Shown here piece by piece: positions 52,651-62,100 of a DNA stretch of 64,000 nt. How positions within the stretch are numbered: position 1 is the first letter of the stretch; the number at the start of each line of letters is the position of its first letter. Position numbers and translations under genes: made by a program. This DNA is from an uncultured Lachnospiraceae bacterium. Its GTDB lineage: Bacteria; Bacillota; Clostridia; Lachnospirales; Lachnospiraceae. The stretch is taken from assembly GCA_934408585.1 (NCBI GenBank), contig CAKRVA010000002.1:62001-126000 (forward strand), in the 5' to 3' direction. The notes beneath the pieces were generated by a model, which did not search any database, was not told where the DNA came from, and was given only the letters and a program-made list of their open reading frames with translations.

Positions 52651-53921
52651 TTCTCATCACCTGCCTTAATTAGTGTTTTGCCGCTTGCAAGATAGTCATC
52701 CGGATAATCTTCCCTGGTGGTAACACCGAAAATACAGGAGTTCTTTCCGACAGAAACACCATCCGGTATTACGCTCTTTTCGCCTACTGTTACAAGTCCG
52801 CTGTTATAAATATGGGGGTCCGTTTCATTTGGAACCTCTTCTCCAACACCCAGCTTGATGTGATTTCCAATCTCTGCATTCTCAGCAACAATTGCCTTGT
52901 ACAGTTCACAATTATCACCAATCACCGTGTTATTCATAATAATGGAATCATGAATTACCGTATCTTTTCCGATTGTTACGCCACAACCAATCACTGAATT
53001 ATATACCTTTCCATAAATGGTTGCGCCCTCACCGATGATGCTTCGTTCCACAAAACAGTCATTTGCAAGATACTGCGGTGGAAGGATTTCACTCCTTGTA
53101 TAGATTTTCCAATATTCCTCATACAGGTTAAACTCAGGAACAATATCAATAAGTTCCATATTTGCTTCCCAATATGAATGAAGTGTTCCTACATCTTTCC
53201 AATAGCCATTAAATTCAAATGCATATAACGGATTTCCATTCTTATGGCAATAAGGAATCACATGTTTTCCAAAATCAAGTCCCGGCTGCTGGGCATTTGC
53301 TATCAATGCCTCTTTTAATGTCTTCCAATTAAAAATATAAATACCCATGGAAGCCAGATTGCTTCTTGGATTCTCCGGTTTTTCTTCAAAATCGGTAATC
53401 CGGCGGTCCTCATCTGTAATCATAATACCAAACCGCTTTGCCTCTTCCATCGGAACCGGCATAACTGCAATCGTAACATCAGCACCCTTTTCTTTATGGA
53501 AGTCGAGCATTACCTCATAGTCCATCTTGTAAATATGGTCTCCAGAAAGAATCAGTACATATTCCGGATTATAGCTTTCCATATAATCAATATTTTGATA
53601 AATTGCATTTGCTGTTCCTGTGTACCATTCGCTGTTCGTGCTCTTTTCATAGGGTGGAAGTACCGTTACACCGCCAATATTCCGGTCAAGATCCCACGGA
53701 ATGCCTATACCGATATGTGTATTTAATCTTAAAGGCTGATATTGCGTCAATACTCCAACAGTGTCCACGCCTGAATTAATACAGTTGCTTAAAGGAAAGT
53801 CAATAATACGATACTTACCTCCAAAAGAAACTGCCGGCTTTGCTACTTTGGAAGTCAATACACCAAGTCTGCTGCCTTGACCACCCGCCAGCAACATGGC
53901 AATCATTTCTTTTTTAATCAT
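52647..53921 (-). CDS. glgC: Glucose-1-phosphate adenylyltransferase, catalytic subunit
   Basis: A 424-residue ADP-glucose pyrophosphorylase. The catalytic loop is LAGGQGSRLGVLTSKVAKPAV (11-31), the substrate site is NSEWYTGTANAIYQN, then LILSGDHIYKMDY and EFNGYWKDVGT, with a C-terminal beta-helix (about 290-400). It makes ADP-glucose from ATP and glucose-1-phosphate, the committed step of glycogen synthesis. The ribosome site is GAGGTGA. A clear promoter lies about 50 nt upstream. Confidence 0.96.
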   Translation of the reverse strand: MIKKEMIAMLLAGGQGSRLGVLTSKVAKPAVSFGGKYRIIDFPLSNCINSGVDTVGVLTQYQPLRLNTHIGIGIPWDLDRNIGGVTVLPPYEKSTNSEWYTGTANAIYQNIDYMESYNPEYVLILSGDHIYKMDYEVMLDFHKEKGADVTIAVMPVPMEEAKRFGIMITDEDRRITDFEEKPENPRSNLASMGIYIFNWKTLKEALIANAQQPGLDFGKHVIPYCHKNGNPLYAFEFNGYWKDVGTLHSYWEANMELIDIVPEFNLYEEYWKIYTRSEILPPQYLANDCFVERSIIGEGATIYGKVYNSVIGCGVTIGKDTVIHDSIIMNNTVIGDNCELYKAIVAENAEIGNHIKLGVGEEVPNETDPHIYNSGLVTVGEKSVIPDGVSVGKNSCIFGVTTREDYPDDYLASGKTLIKAGDEK

Positions 53922-53971
53922 GTCATCACCTCATATCCGTAATTTTAGGAACACTTGAATAAATTATGAAT

Positions 53972-54000
53972 AGTATACCATATATTTACCCGAAAGTGAA
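53972..54000 (-). promoter_or_regulatory. Promoter of glgC-glgD(-spoVG)
   Basis: On the minus strand TTCACT (53995-54000) and an extended -10, TGG then TATACT (53972-53977), are spaced by 17 bp. The start of transcription would be near 53965, 44 nt before the glgC ATG. Confidence 0.65.
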
Positions 54001-54098
54001 TAATTTTTACAAAATTGTTGTCCAATAATTGTATAATTCTGTCATTTTTAACAAATTTTTAGAAAATTGTGGTTCTGTATTGTTATTTCTTCCACGTC

Positions 54099-54127
54099 TT
54101 GCAGACTGGAAACGGATTCAGTATAAT
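54099..54127 (+). promoter_or_regulatory. Probable murC promoter
   Basis: TTGCAG (54099-54104) and TATAAT (54122-54127) spaced by 17 bp on the plus strand, 66 bp before the murC ATG. Another TATAAT at 54032-54037 lacks a -35. Confidence 0.55.
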
Positions 54128-54143
54128 ATCTAGATAGAATGAA

Positions 54144-54179
54144 TGTTTTATTTTGCTTTTGAAATACTAAAATAAAACA
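54144..54179 (+). promoter_or_regulatory. Hairpin in the murC leader next to the ribosome site
   Basis: TGTTTTATTTT (54144-54154) and AAAATAAAACA (54169-54179) form a perfect 11-bp but A/T-rich stem with a 14-nt loop. It ends just before the AAAGGA ribosome site (54181-54186), so it could affect ribosome loading or mRNA stability. Confidence 0.5.
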
Positions 54180-54193
54180 GAAAGGATTTTCCT

Positions 54194-55573
54194 ATGTATC
54201 AAATCAATTTTTCATCCCCTATTCATGTTTATTTTATTGGAATTGGTGGTATCAGCATGAGCGGCCTCGCCGAAGTTTTATTGGAAGAAGGCTTTCCGGT
54301 AAGCGGTTCCGATTCCAGGCAGTCTGCACTTACTGACATGCTGGTTCAAAAAGGTGCCCGCGTATTCATTGGTCAAAAGAGTGAAAACATCACTCCCGAT
54401 ATTGATGTTGTTGTTTACACAAGTGCAATCCATTCAGATAATCCGGAATTTGTTGCAATGAAAACACTTGGTATTCCTTCGCTGACACGTGCAGAACTCC
54501 TTGGACAACTGATGAAGAACTATAAACTCCCGGTTGCTGTCAGCGGAACACATGGCAAAACAACTACCACCTCCATGATTTCTGAAATATTACTGAAAGC
54601 CGATACAGACCCCACCCTTTCCATAGGTGGAATTTTAAAAAGCATTGGCGGCAATATTAAAGTTGGCCATTCCGACTATTTTGTTACGGAAGCCTGTGAA
54701 TACACCAATAGTTTTTTAAGCTTCTTTCCCAAAATTGGAATTATACTTAATATAGAAGCAGACCATTTAGACTTCTTTAAGGATTTGCAGGATATTCGTT
54801 CCTCCTTTCATCGGTTTGCCCAATTGATTCCTTCGGATGGAACATTAATTATAAATCAGGATATTCCTGATGTTTCTGAAGTAACCGATGGGCTTGTCTG
54901 CAATATCATTACATTTGGAAGCAATGATACCGCCGACTATTATCCTTCTGACATCCAATACGACGAAAACGGATGTGCGACCTTTATACTCCACGGTCCA
55001 CAACGTAATCCTGAAACATTTCACCTGAGTGTTCCGGGCGAACATAATATTTTGAATGCACTTGCTGCCGTTGCTTTGGCTGACCTGTTTGAGATAAGCC
55101 GTGAACATACACGCAGCGCATTAAATGCTTTTCACGGAACGGATCGTCGATTTGAATATAAGGGAAATGTAAATGGAATTACTATAATAGATGATTATGC
55201 ACATCATCCTTCTGAAATTACTGCAACTTTAAAAGCTGCTCAAAATTATCCTCATAAGAAGATATGGTGTGTGTTCCAGCCTCATACCTATACGAGAACA
55301 AAGGCATTTCTTCCCGAATTTGGAAAGGCACTTTCTCTTGCCGACCATGTCGTTCTCGCCGATATTTATGCAGCAAGGGAAACGGATACTCTGGGTATCA
55401 GCTCTGCGGATGTTCAAAGGGAAGTGCAGAAATGGAACCCCAATTGTTCCTATTTCCCAAGTTTTTCAGAGATTGAAGAATTTCTTTTAAAAAATTGTTG
55501 TCCCGGTGATTTGTTGATAACTATGGGCGCCGGAGACGTGGTAAATATTGGAGAAAACCTGTTAAAGAAATAA
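54194..55573 (+). CDS. murC: UDP-N-acetylmuramate--L-alanine ligase
   Basis: A 459-residue Mur ligase. YFIGIGGISMSGLAEVL (13-29) is the UDP-binding N-terminal motif, VSGTHGKTTTTSMIS (116-130) the ATP loop, then EACEYTNSFLSFFPKIGIILNIEADHLDFF and IDDYAHHPSEI. It adds L-alanine to UDP-MurNAc in the cytoplasm, the first peptide step of peptidoglycan synthesis. It is a single gene with its own promoter and a hairpin terminator directly after it. The ribosome site is AAAGGA, 7 nt before the ATG. Confidence 0.97.
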   Translation: MYQINFSSPIHVYFIGIGGISMSGLAEVLLEEGFPVSGSDSRQSALTDMLVQKGARVFIGQKSENITPDIDVVVYTSAIHSDNPEFVAMKTLGIPSLTRAELLGQLMKNYKLPVAVSGTHGKTTTTSMISEILLKADTDPTLSIGGILKSIGGNIKVGHSDYFVTEACEYTNSFLSFFPKIGIILNIEADHLDFFKDLQDIRSSFHRFAQLIPSDGTLIINQDIPDVSEVTDGLVCNIITFGSNDTADYYPSDIQYDENGCATFILHGPQRNPETFHLSVPGEHNILNALAAVALADLFEISREHTRSALNAFHGTDRRFEYKGNVNGITIIDDYAHHPSEITATLKAAQNYPHKKIWCVFQPHTYTRTKAFLPEFGKALSLADHVVLADIYAARETDTLGISSADVQREVQKWNPNCSYFPSFSEIEEFLLKNCCPGDLLITMGAGDVVNIGENLLKK

Positions 55574-55686
55574 TTGTCCACATTATCCACATATTTTCAT
55601 GAAATTTCTGCTTGAGAATATGTGGATATTTTATGTTTATTTTTCGGTGTTTTTTATGTTTATCCACAATATCCACCATATCCACA
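55574..55686. promoter_or_regulatory. Cluster of six DnaA-box-like 9-mers between murC and dnaD
   Basis: TTGTCCACA (55574-55582) and TTATCCACA (55583-55591) lie head to tail. TGTGGATAT (55621-55629) is an inverted ATATCCACA. TTATCCACA (55660-55668), ATATCCACC (55669-55677) and ATATCCACA (55678-55686) form a second head-to-tail run with no spacing. Two are perfect matches to the DnaA consensus TTATNCACA. The cluster lies upstream of the replication genes dnaD and dnaI. Confidence 0.75.
55584..55630 (+). terminator. Probable murC terminator overlapping DnaA boxes
   Basis: TATCCACATATTTTC (55584-55598) pairs with GAGAATATGTGGATA (from 55616 on), giving a 15-bp stem with one mismatch and a loop of about 17 nt, followed by a T-rich stretch. 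The stem is built partly from two opposed DnaA-box-like sequences. Confidence 0.55.
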
Positions 55687-55733
55687 AATGCTGGAAACCC
55701 TTGAAATTACAAGGCTTTTCGCATTTTTTGCTA

Positions 55734-55762
55734 TTTTCATTTTGAAAAGCATATGCTATAAT
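55734..55762 (+). promoter_or_regulatory. Promoter of dnaD-dnaI-prs
   Basis: TTTTCA (55734-55739), 17 bp, then TATAAT (55757-55762) preceded by TGC (extended -10). It lies 48 bp downstream of the last DnaA-like box. The start of transcription would be near 55769, with AGGTGA as ribosome site before the ATG at 55805. Confidence 0.65.
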
Positions 55763-55804
55763 TCATTTTGCTTAAGATTGTAAATAAGGTTAGGTGAATA
55801 TTCC

Positions 55805-56842
55805 ATGGGTCAGTTTAAGGTTTATCAGGAACATTATTCGGATGTTACTGTTGTGTCCAATATTTTTATAGACCATTATATGAAGGATGCAAATGATGCA
55901 CAGTTGAAAATATATTTATATCTTCTTCGCACAATGAGTGCACATATTCCAACAAGTGTATCGGACATTGCAGACCAGTTTAATCATACGGAAAAAGATG
56001 TTATCCGCTCTTTAAAATATTGGGAAAAAAATCATCTGATTGCTTTGGAATATGATGAAAATAAAACATTAACCGCCATACGTCTTCTGGATGTGAGTGC
56101 AAACCAGAAACCTTCCAGCGAAGTCATTTCCCTTGCACCGGTGGTTCCTCTTCCGGTTAAAAACGATCCTTACGAGAAACCTTCATATAGTCTGGATCAA
56201 ATCCGTGAATTTAAATCCAGAGAAGAAACCTCACAGCTTATTTTCGTTGTGGAGCAATATATTGGAAAACCATTATCTCCCACCGAAATGAAGACAATTC
56301 TGTTCTTCTCGGACAAGCTTGGGTTCTCAGAAGATTTGATTGATTATTTATTCCAGTACTGTATTGAAAAAGGAAAAAAGGATTTCCGCTACATCGAAAA
56401 GGTTGCCATCAGCTGGGCAGAGGAAGGTATTACTACTCCGAAGCAGGCTGCCAAAGCCGCTAAGAAATATGACAAGGCCGTTTATGATATTATGAAGGCT
56501 CTCGGAAAATCAAATGCTCCTACAAAAGCAGAAGCAGATTATGCCATAAAATGGGTAAAGGAATATGGATTTACACAGGATATTATTTTGGAAGCATGCC
56601 AGCGTACCGTTATGGCAACGGACAAGCACCGGTTTGAATACGCTGACAGTATCATGGCAAACTGGCGTAAAAACCAAGTTCATCATAAAGCAGATATCAA
56701 GGCCCTTGATGATGCATTTGCCCAAAGCAAATCTTCTGCAAAAGCTTCCTCTAAAACCCCTTATGGTGCTGCACAGTTTAATCAGCTTATGCATGGAAGC
56801 TATGATTTTGAAAGCCTGGAAAAAGAGATTCTCAGTAATTAA
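55805..56842 (+). CDS. dnaD: DnaD/DnaB-domain replication initiation protein
   Basis: A 345-residue protein. The N-terminal part (about 1-100) is a winged-helix-like region (TSVSDIADQFNHTEKDVIRSLKYWEKNHLIALEYDE). Two DnaD-type helical domains follow (about 130-210, ending FRYIEKVAISWAEEGI; and about 220-300, ending RFEYADSIMANWRKNQV), both with the YxxxI...W pattern of the DnaD/DnaB C-terminal fold. It should help DnaA and the loader bring the replicative helicase to DNA. It is the first gene of a dnaD-dnaI-prs operon. The double DnaD-domain layout is common in Clostridia, where one protein may do the work of DnaB and DnaD. Confidence 0.88.
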   Translation: MGQFKVYQEHYSDVTVVSNIFIDHYMKDANDAQLKIYLYLLRTMSAHIPTSVSDIADQFNHTEKDVIRSLKYWEKNHLIALEYDENKTLTAIRLLDVSANQKPSSEVISLAPVVPLPVKNDPYEKPSYSLDQIREFKSREETSQLIFVVEQYIGKPLSPTEMKTILFFSDKLGFSEDLIDYLFQYCIEKGKKDFRYIEKVAISWAEEGITTPKQAAKAAKKYDKAVYDIMKALGKSNAPTKAEADYAIKWVKEYGFTQDIILEACQRTVMATDKHRFEYADSIMANWRKNQVHHKADIKALDDAFAQSKSSAKASSKTPYGAAQFNQLMHGSYDFESLEKEILSN

Positions 56843-56882
56843 TAATCATTAGTAATCAACCGACAGATTAAGGAGAAAAGCC

Positions 56883-57857
56883 GTGTCCTTAAGCAATTCG
56901 CAATACAATACAATCATACATAATTATGAAAACACCCAGATTCGAAATCACCGTCTATTAGAGGAAAGGACTGCAGAAGTCTTTTCCAGGGTAGAGGGAT
57001 ATAAAGAATTATCCGATTCCATTGCTTCTATTTCTATTGCACAAGGGAAAAAGCTTTTGGATGGTGATGACCATGCATTAGAAGAATTGAAAGAAACTTT
57101 ACGGAATCTTATTCAGATGAAACAACAGCTCCTGATTGGTGCAGGTTATCCTGCCGACTATCTGGAACCGATTTATGATTGTCCGGATTGTAAAGACACC
57201 GGCTATTTAGAAAACCGACAGAAGTGTCACTGTTTCAAGCAGGCAATCATTAATCTCCTGTATGAGCAATCCGGCATACAGGAATCTTTACAGACCGAAA
57301 ATTTTGAACACCTTTCCTATGATTTTTATGAAGGACAAGATTTACAACGTTTTCAAAATAATGTCGCAGAATGTAAGCAATTTATACAATCTTTTGATTC
57401 GGACTACCACAATCTGTTTTTTTATGGTACAGTGGGTACGAGTAAATCTTTCCTGTCAAGCTGTATTGCCAAGGAATTAATCGAAAGTGAACACTCAGTT
57501 CTATATACGAGTGCCGTCAGTTTATTCGAAATGTTATCCAAAAACATGTTTGATTATAAAAGCAGGGAAGATACGACCGGTTATCAGAAAGAACTTTTTG
57601 ACTGTGATTTACTGATTATTGATGACTTGGGTACAGAATATACCACAAGTGTTACTGCTTCTGCCTTCTTTTCTGTTTTGAACGGAAGACATCTTGTCAA
57701 AAAGTCTACGATTATATCTACAAATCTTTCTCTGGAAGATGTACTGAACCGCTATTCGGATCGTACACTCTCCAGAATTATGCAACATTATACCGTATGT
57801 AAATTTACCGGACCCGACATCCGGATAATTCAAAAAAAACTCCAAAGCAGAAAGTGA
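56883..57857 (+). CDS. dnaI: Helicase loader, DnaI/DnaC-like AAA+ ATPase
   Basis: A 324-residue protein starting with GTG (AAGGAG 7 nt upstream). It has an N-terminal helical part, a zinc-binding cluster (C100, C103, C115, C117 in DCPDCKDTGYLENRQKCHCF), then a AAA+ domain with FYGTVGTSKSFLSSCIAKEL (Walker A) and LLIIDDLGTE (Walker B). It loads the replicative helicase at origins with DnaD. The Walker A reads GTVGTSKS (182-189): Ser187 stands where nearly all P-loops have Gly (GxxxxGKS/T). The base sequence (acg agt aaa) is unambiguous as given. It lies 40 bp after dnaD and 9 bp before prs. Confidence 0.88.
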   Translation: MSLSNSQYNTIIHNYENTQIRNHRLLEERTAEVFSRVEGYKELSDSIASISIAQGKKLLDGDDHALEELKETLRNLIQMKQQLLIGAGYPADYLEPIYDCPDCKDTGYLENRQKCHCFKQAIINLLYEQSGIQESLQTENFEHLSYDFYEGQDLQRFQNNVAECKQFIQSFDSDYHNLFFYGTVGTSKSFLSSCIAKELIESEHSVLYTSAVSLFEMLSKNMFDYKSREDTTGYQKELFDCDLLIIDDLGTEYTTSVTASAFFSVLNGRHLVKKSTIISTNLSLEDVLNRYSDRTLSRIMQHYTVCKFTGPDIRIIQKKLQSRK

Positions 57858-57866
57858 GGTACCTTC

Positions 57867-59054
57867 ATGGCACAACGTGAAGAAACTAGAAATCTCGAAA
57901 CAATTCCCGTTGGTTCTCTTGGCATTATTCCTTTGGAAGGATGCAAGTCCCTCGGTGAAAAGGTAGACCATTATCTTGTAAAATGGCGTACCGTTCGTGA
58001 AAGCGAGCACAAAGACAGTCTGGCATTTGCCGGCTATCAGCGCGACTCCTACATTTTAAAGGCAAAAGTTCCCCGTTTTGGTTCCGGTGAAGCAAAGGGT
58101 ATGATTTTGGAATCCGTACGTGGTACAGACCTTTATCTTTTAGTGGATGTTGCAAATCACAGCTTAACCTATTCCTTATGCGGAAAAGAAAACCATATGT
58201 CTCCGGATGACCATTATCAGGATTTAAAGCGTATTATTGCAGCTGTTGGCGGAAAGGCAAGACGTATTACCGTTATTATGCCATTCTTATATGAAAGCAG
58301 ACAGCACAAGCGTACCAGCAGAGAATCTCTGGACTGCGCATTAGCGCTTCAGGAAATGGTAAACATGGGCGTAGATAATATTATTACTTTCGACGCTCAT
58401 GATCCAAGAGTTCAGAATGCAATTCCTCTTCATGGATTTGAAACGGTTCAGCCTACTTACCAGTTTATCAAAGGACTTTTAAAGCATGTAAAAGACCTTC
58501 AGATTGATTCTGATCATATGATGATTATCAGCCCGGATGAAGGCGGTATGGGACGTGCCATCTACATGGCAAACGTTCTTGGTCTTGATATGGGTATGTT
58601 CTATAAGAGAAGAGATTATACAAGAATTGTAGATGGACGTAATCCTATTGTTGCACATGAGTTCCTTGGTTCTTCTGTGGAAGGAAAGGATATGGTCATT
58701 ATTGATGATATGATTTCTTCCGGTGAAAGCGTTTTGGAAGTTGCAGCAGGTTTAAAACAGCGTAAAGCAAACAAAATCTTCATCTGCACAACATTCGGAT
58801 TATTTACAAACGGTCTGGACCGATTTGATAAAGCCTATGAAAATGGAATTATCGATGGCGTGCTGACTACAAACCTTGTATATCAGACTCCGGAACTTCT
58901 TAGCAGAGAATGGTACATCAACTGTGATATGAGTAAATACATTGCTTACTTAATCGATACTCTGAATCATGATGTATCCATCAGTGATCTTCTGAATCCA
59001 AACGAACGTATTCAGAACATTGTTGCAAAGTATAAAAGAGGTGAATTGGAATAA
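57867..59054 (+). CDS. prs: Ribose-phosphate pyrophosphokinase (long form)
   Basis: A 395-residue protein, about 80 longer than typical bacterial Prs (about 315). IMPFLYESRQHKRTSRES (137-154) corresponds to the ATP-binding loop, NIITFDAHDPRVQNAIP (171-187) to the flexible substrate region, and MVIIDDMISSGES (276-288) to the PRPP-binding loop. It makes PRPP from ribose-5-phosphate and ATP for nucleotide, His and Trp synthesis. The extra length lies mainly in the N-terminal third. GAGGT precedes the ATG. It is the last gene of the dnaD operon, with a strong terminator after it. Confidence 0.93.
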   Translation: MAQREETRNLETIPVGSLGIIPLEGCKSLGEKVDHYLVKWRTVRESEHKDSLAFAGYQRDSYILKAKVPRFGSGEAKGMILESVRGTDLYLLVDVANHSLTYSLCGKENHMSPDDHYQDLKRIIAAVGGKARRITVIMPFLYESRQHKRTSRESLDCALALQEMVNMGVDNIITFDAHDPRVQNAIPLHGFETVQPTYQFIKGLLKHVKDLQIDSDHMMIISPDEGGMGRAIYMANVLGLDMGMFYKRRDYTRIVDGRNPIVAHEFLGSSVEGKDMVIIDDMISSGESVLEVAAGLKQRKANKIFICTTFGLFTNGLDRFDKAYENGIIDGVLTTNLVYQTPELLSREWYINCDMSKYIAYLIDTLNHDVSISDLLNPNERIQNIVAKYKRGELE

Positions 59055-59074
59055 ACGATTCCATATAAATTAAG

Positions 59075-59106
59075 AAAGGGTGGCACTCTCGTGTCACCCT
59101 TTTTCT
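59075..59106 (+). terminator. Intrinsic terminator of the dnaD-dnaI-prs operon
   Basis: AAAGGGTGGCAC (59075-59086), loop TCTC, GTGTCACCCTTT (59091-59102), then a T-run. The 12-bp stem includes one G-T pair. The AAAG on the left side gives a modest T-rich tail for the convergent gene as well. Confidence 0.85.
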
Positions 59107-59124
59107 GCCTTTGTGGATAAAATT

Positions 59125-62100
59125 TTATTCTACTCCCAATATTTCTGCGGTCTCTTTCATAATTTCTGCTGCCACACCTTTTTCAAAAATATCGCGCAGT
59201 CCTGCATATTCTACTGCTGAGCAATAGGGAATATATCCCGGTATCGTCGTAAGCGTCATATAAGTTTCCACCGCTCCATAGCGATCTTCCTCTGCCATTG
59301 TCAACAAGTCAAGGCTTGAAAATGCAGACGTCAGATAGGAAATATAGTAGCAGGGTGATGTAAACAGATGTGGTACATCACACCAGTTATACAATTCTTT
59401 TATTTCAGATGTATAATACATTCCATATCTTTTTGAAAGCTTCAGATATAATTCATTCAACTCTTGAAGGCTCATATCCGGATTCTCATAAACCTCAATT
59501 TCAAATTCTGAAATCAACGCTGCCTGAACAGCGTTCCCCGCCATATTACTTACATCATAATATGCATAAACCGGACCAACCTCATCTCCCAGAAGTTCTT
59601 CATAATAATCATAAAACAGCATCTGCATTCCCTGGGAATGAATTTCACAGACATCAATGTTATTGGAAGACTCCATAAATGTATCTGCACTACGATAGGT
59701 ATTGTTGTAATGACCAAATTCATGAATCGCATTATAAAAATCCAGGTAATTGTCATACATCTTACCATATATGAATCCATCATGAAAATAGGATAATCCA
59801 ATTGTAAATGCCGTATCTGCCTTTGTTGAGGAGGTATCCATATCATACAATTCATAGTTCAGAAAATGTTCCTGTGTTTCTCTGAGTTCCGGGTCAATCT
59901 TTTCAAGAAACGGTCCGATTTTCTGAATAATTTCGGTACTGCTCTGACCGGAACCGCCATAATAAATCTGTTGGTAATTCATATCATATAGATGATCCGA
60001 TATCTGATTGGCAACAGGTGCCACTTTTCTTCTCATCTCTTTCAACAGCTTCTTTGCCTGCTTTAAAGTATAATCCCGGACATAAACCTCCTCATACGCA
60101 TAATCTGCATAATTGTCATATCCATTAAGCTCTGCAATCTGATTCCGAACCTGAATCAATTCCAGATAGACTTCTCCTACCGCCGCATTCTTCTCCCGAT
60201 AAATGCCCTGGTATATCTGGATATAATCTTCTGCAGATACACTTGCCCCTTCCTGTCCAAGGCGCTCCAGATTCCATTCTTCCCCTTGATAATCAAAGGA
60301 AAAATCCTCAGATGCCAGCTGTTCATACTCCTGTTCCAGACCATTTTCCTTGGCTACGAGTTTCTTCTCCTCCTCGCTCATTTCCTCATAATCAATATAC
60401 GCCTCTACCTGTTCTGCACTCAGAAGTTCTATCATGGTATCCTTATACGGAGATTTGCACAACTCACGGATTGCCACATTTGCTTTATCTCCATAGTCGA
60501 CTGCCTTATCTAACAGTTCTGCCTGCTTTGTCTGATTATCCCCATCAAAAACATCATGATAATAATTTAATTGTGCAAGTGCATTGCAGGTCATAAGCTT
60601 TTCCATTTCGGTAAGCATCTGTTCATACGTTTCCTGCATTTTTTCCGTTTCAAGTGCTTCTCCGGCATTCGTAGCATCTTCCGCCAGGTTCGTAAGCTGT
60701 TCTAACGACTGATTTAATAAATCTTCCTCATAGGTCAGTTTCTGCATCTCCTGATAAGAAATATCTGCATGTGCAACTTCCTGATAACGGGATGTTGTCT
60801 GATAAACATAAAGTGTATATGGCGAATTTTCATCTGTATATACACCTGCAAGCGTCAGACCGGCTTCTTGTGCATTCGAAATCTCTATTCGTGAGAAAAG
60901 ATACCTGCCGCCCATTTTCTTAAACTGATTCAGATTAAGGTATAAATCCTCTTGTGCTATTTCATAATTACGGGATGCATTTACAATAGATACTTCTGTT
61001 CCGGAGTACAAATATGCTCTTGCGCCCCAACTGTCAAAATAATCCCGGCTTTCCTCTACACGCTCTATCGCCGGTTCAATCATTTTGCGGAATTCCTCTT
61101 TATAGGATTGCGAATAAAATCCCAGATAACCATCCAGTGTTGAAATTCCATTATATTCAAGCGTTGCCGGGTAAAATCCATAGGCAGCGGACCACTGTCC
61201 ACGATAATCAATATCTTCTTTCGCCTTTTCAAACAGTGCCGGTGAATAAAATTCTTCATAGGTTAATGCCTGTGCACGTTGTCCTTTTACAAGCTCATAT
61301 GCCTTATTTACACAAGTATTATAAAGGTCATTATATCTTGTTCCGGAGAATAAAATCACAAGTACCGCTCCAAACGCAAGAATATTTGCAAAAATTCTCC
61401 ACTTTTTGCTCTGCATCTTATATAAGCGTAACAGCACCACAAAGAATGCGCAGTACCAGACAAATGGATTAAAGAAAATGGTGCGGTTAAACTGCCATCC
61501 GGTAAGTGGGGGGCAAACCATTTCGACAAAATTCCGTAAAGGCTCCCAGTAATAAATTCCATATACCACACTGTTAAATACCAGAATCAGCATCAACAGA
61601 TTATACCAGTCATGAAAAATACCTTTTGCATTCTTTTTTACAAGGTAGGAAATGTTAAGATAAAAGAAATATATCATACATACCGGTAAAACAAGCCAGG
61701 TATGCACACTCTCCGCATGAAACATTCCTTTGATAAACGACTCCCCAATGGTAGAAAAAATCTGCCCCCATCCATAGCTTCCGGCTTCTATGGAAGAACG
61801 AATGGTTACGGTATCGTCAAATAACATCATATAAAACAGGCGGTACTCAAATGCAATAAATCCAAAGGACAATACAAAAACTGCCAAAAGCATTCTCCAT
61901 GGAATTTTTTTGCTTTTAATCCAGAGAATTACAAATGCCAGCATCATATATGCCAATATAAACAATCCAAAATAAGAAAAATAGGATACAAGCGGATAAA
62001 AGAAAAGTGCTGCATACCATCCAAAGGACGGTTTACGCATAATACGAATCAGTAAAAAAATAACAAGCGGAATTGACGCAAACGGAATTCCAAATGTCGG

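Noticed and set aside
54015..54037. TTGTTG...TATAAT as murC promoter
   Set aside because: The spacing is 11 bp, too short; the pair at 54099-54127 has proper 17-bp spacing and is closer to the gene.
55574..55686. Chromosome origin (oriC)
   Set aside because: No dnaA or dnaN next to it and no extended A/T-rich unwinding region was evident; DnaA-box clusters also occur away from oriC.
55700..55735. CCTTG/CAAGG hairpin as a second terminator before dnaD
   Set aside because: The stem is only 5 bp; the better terminator candidate is the 15-bp stem just after murC.
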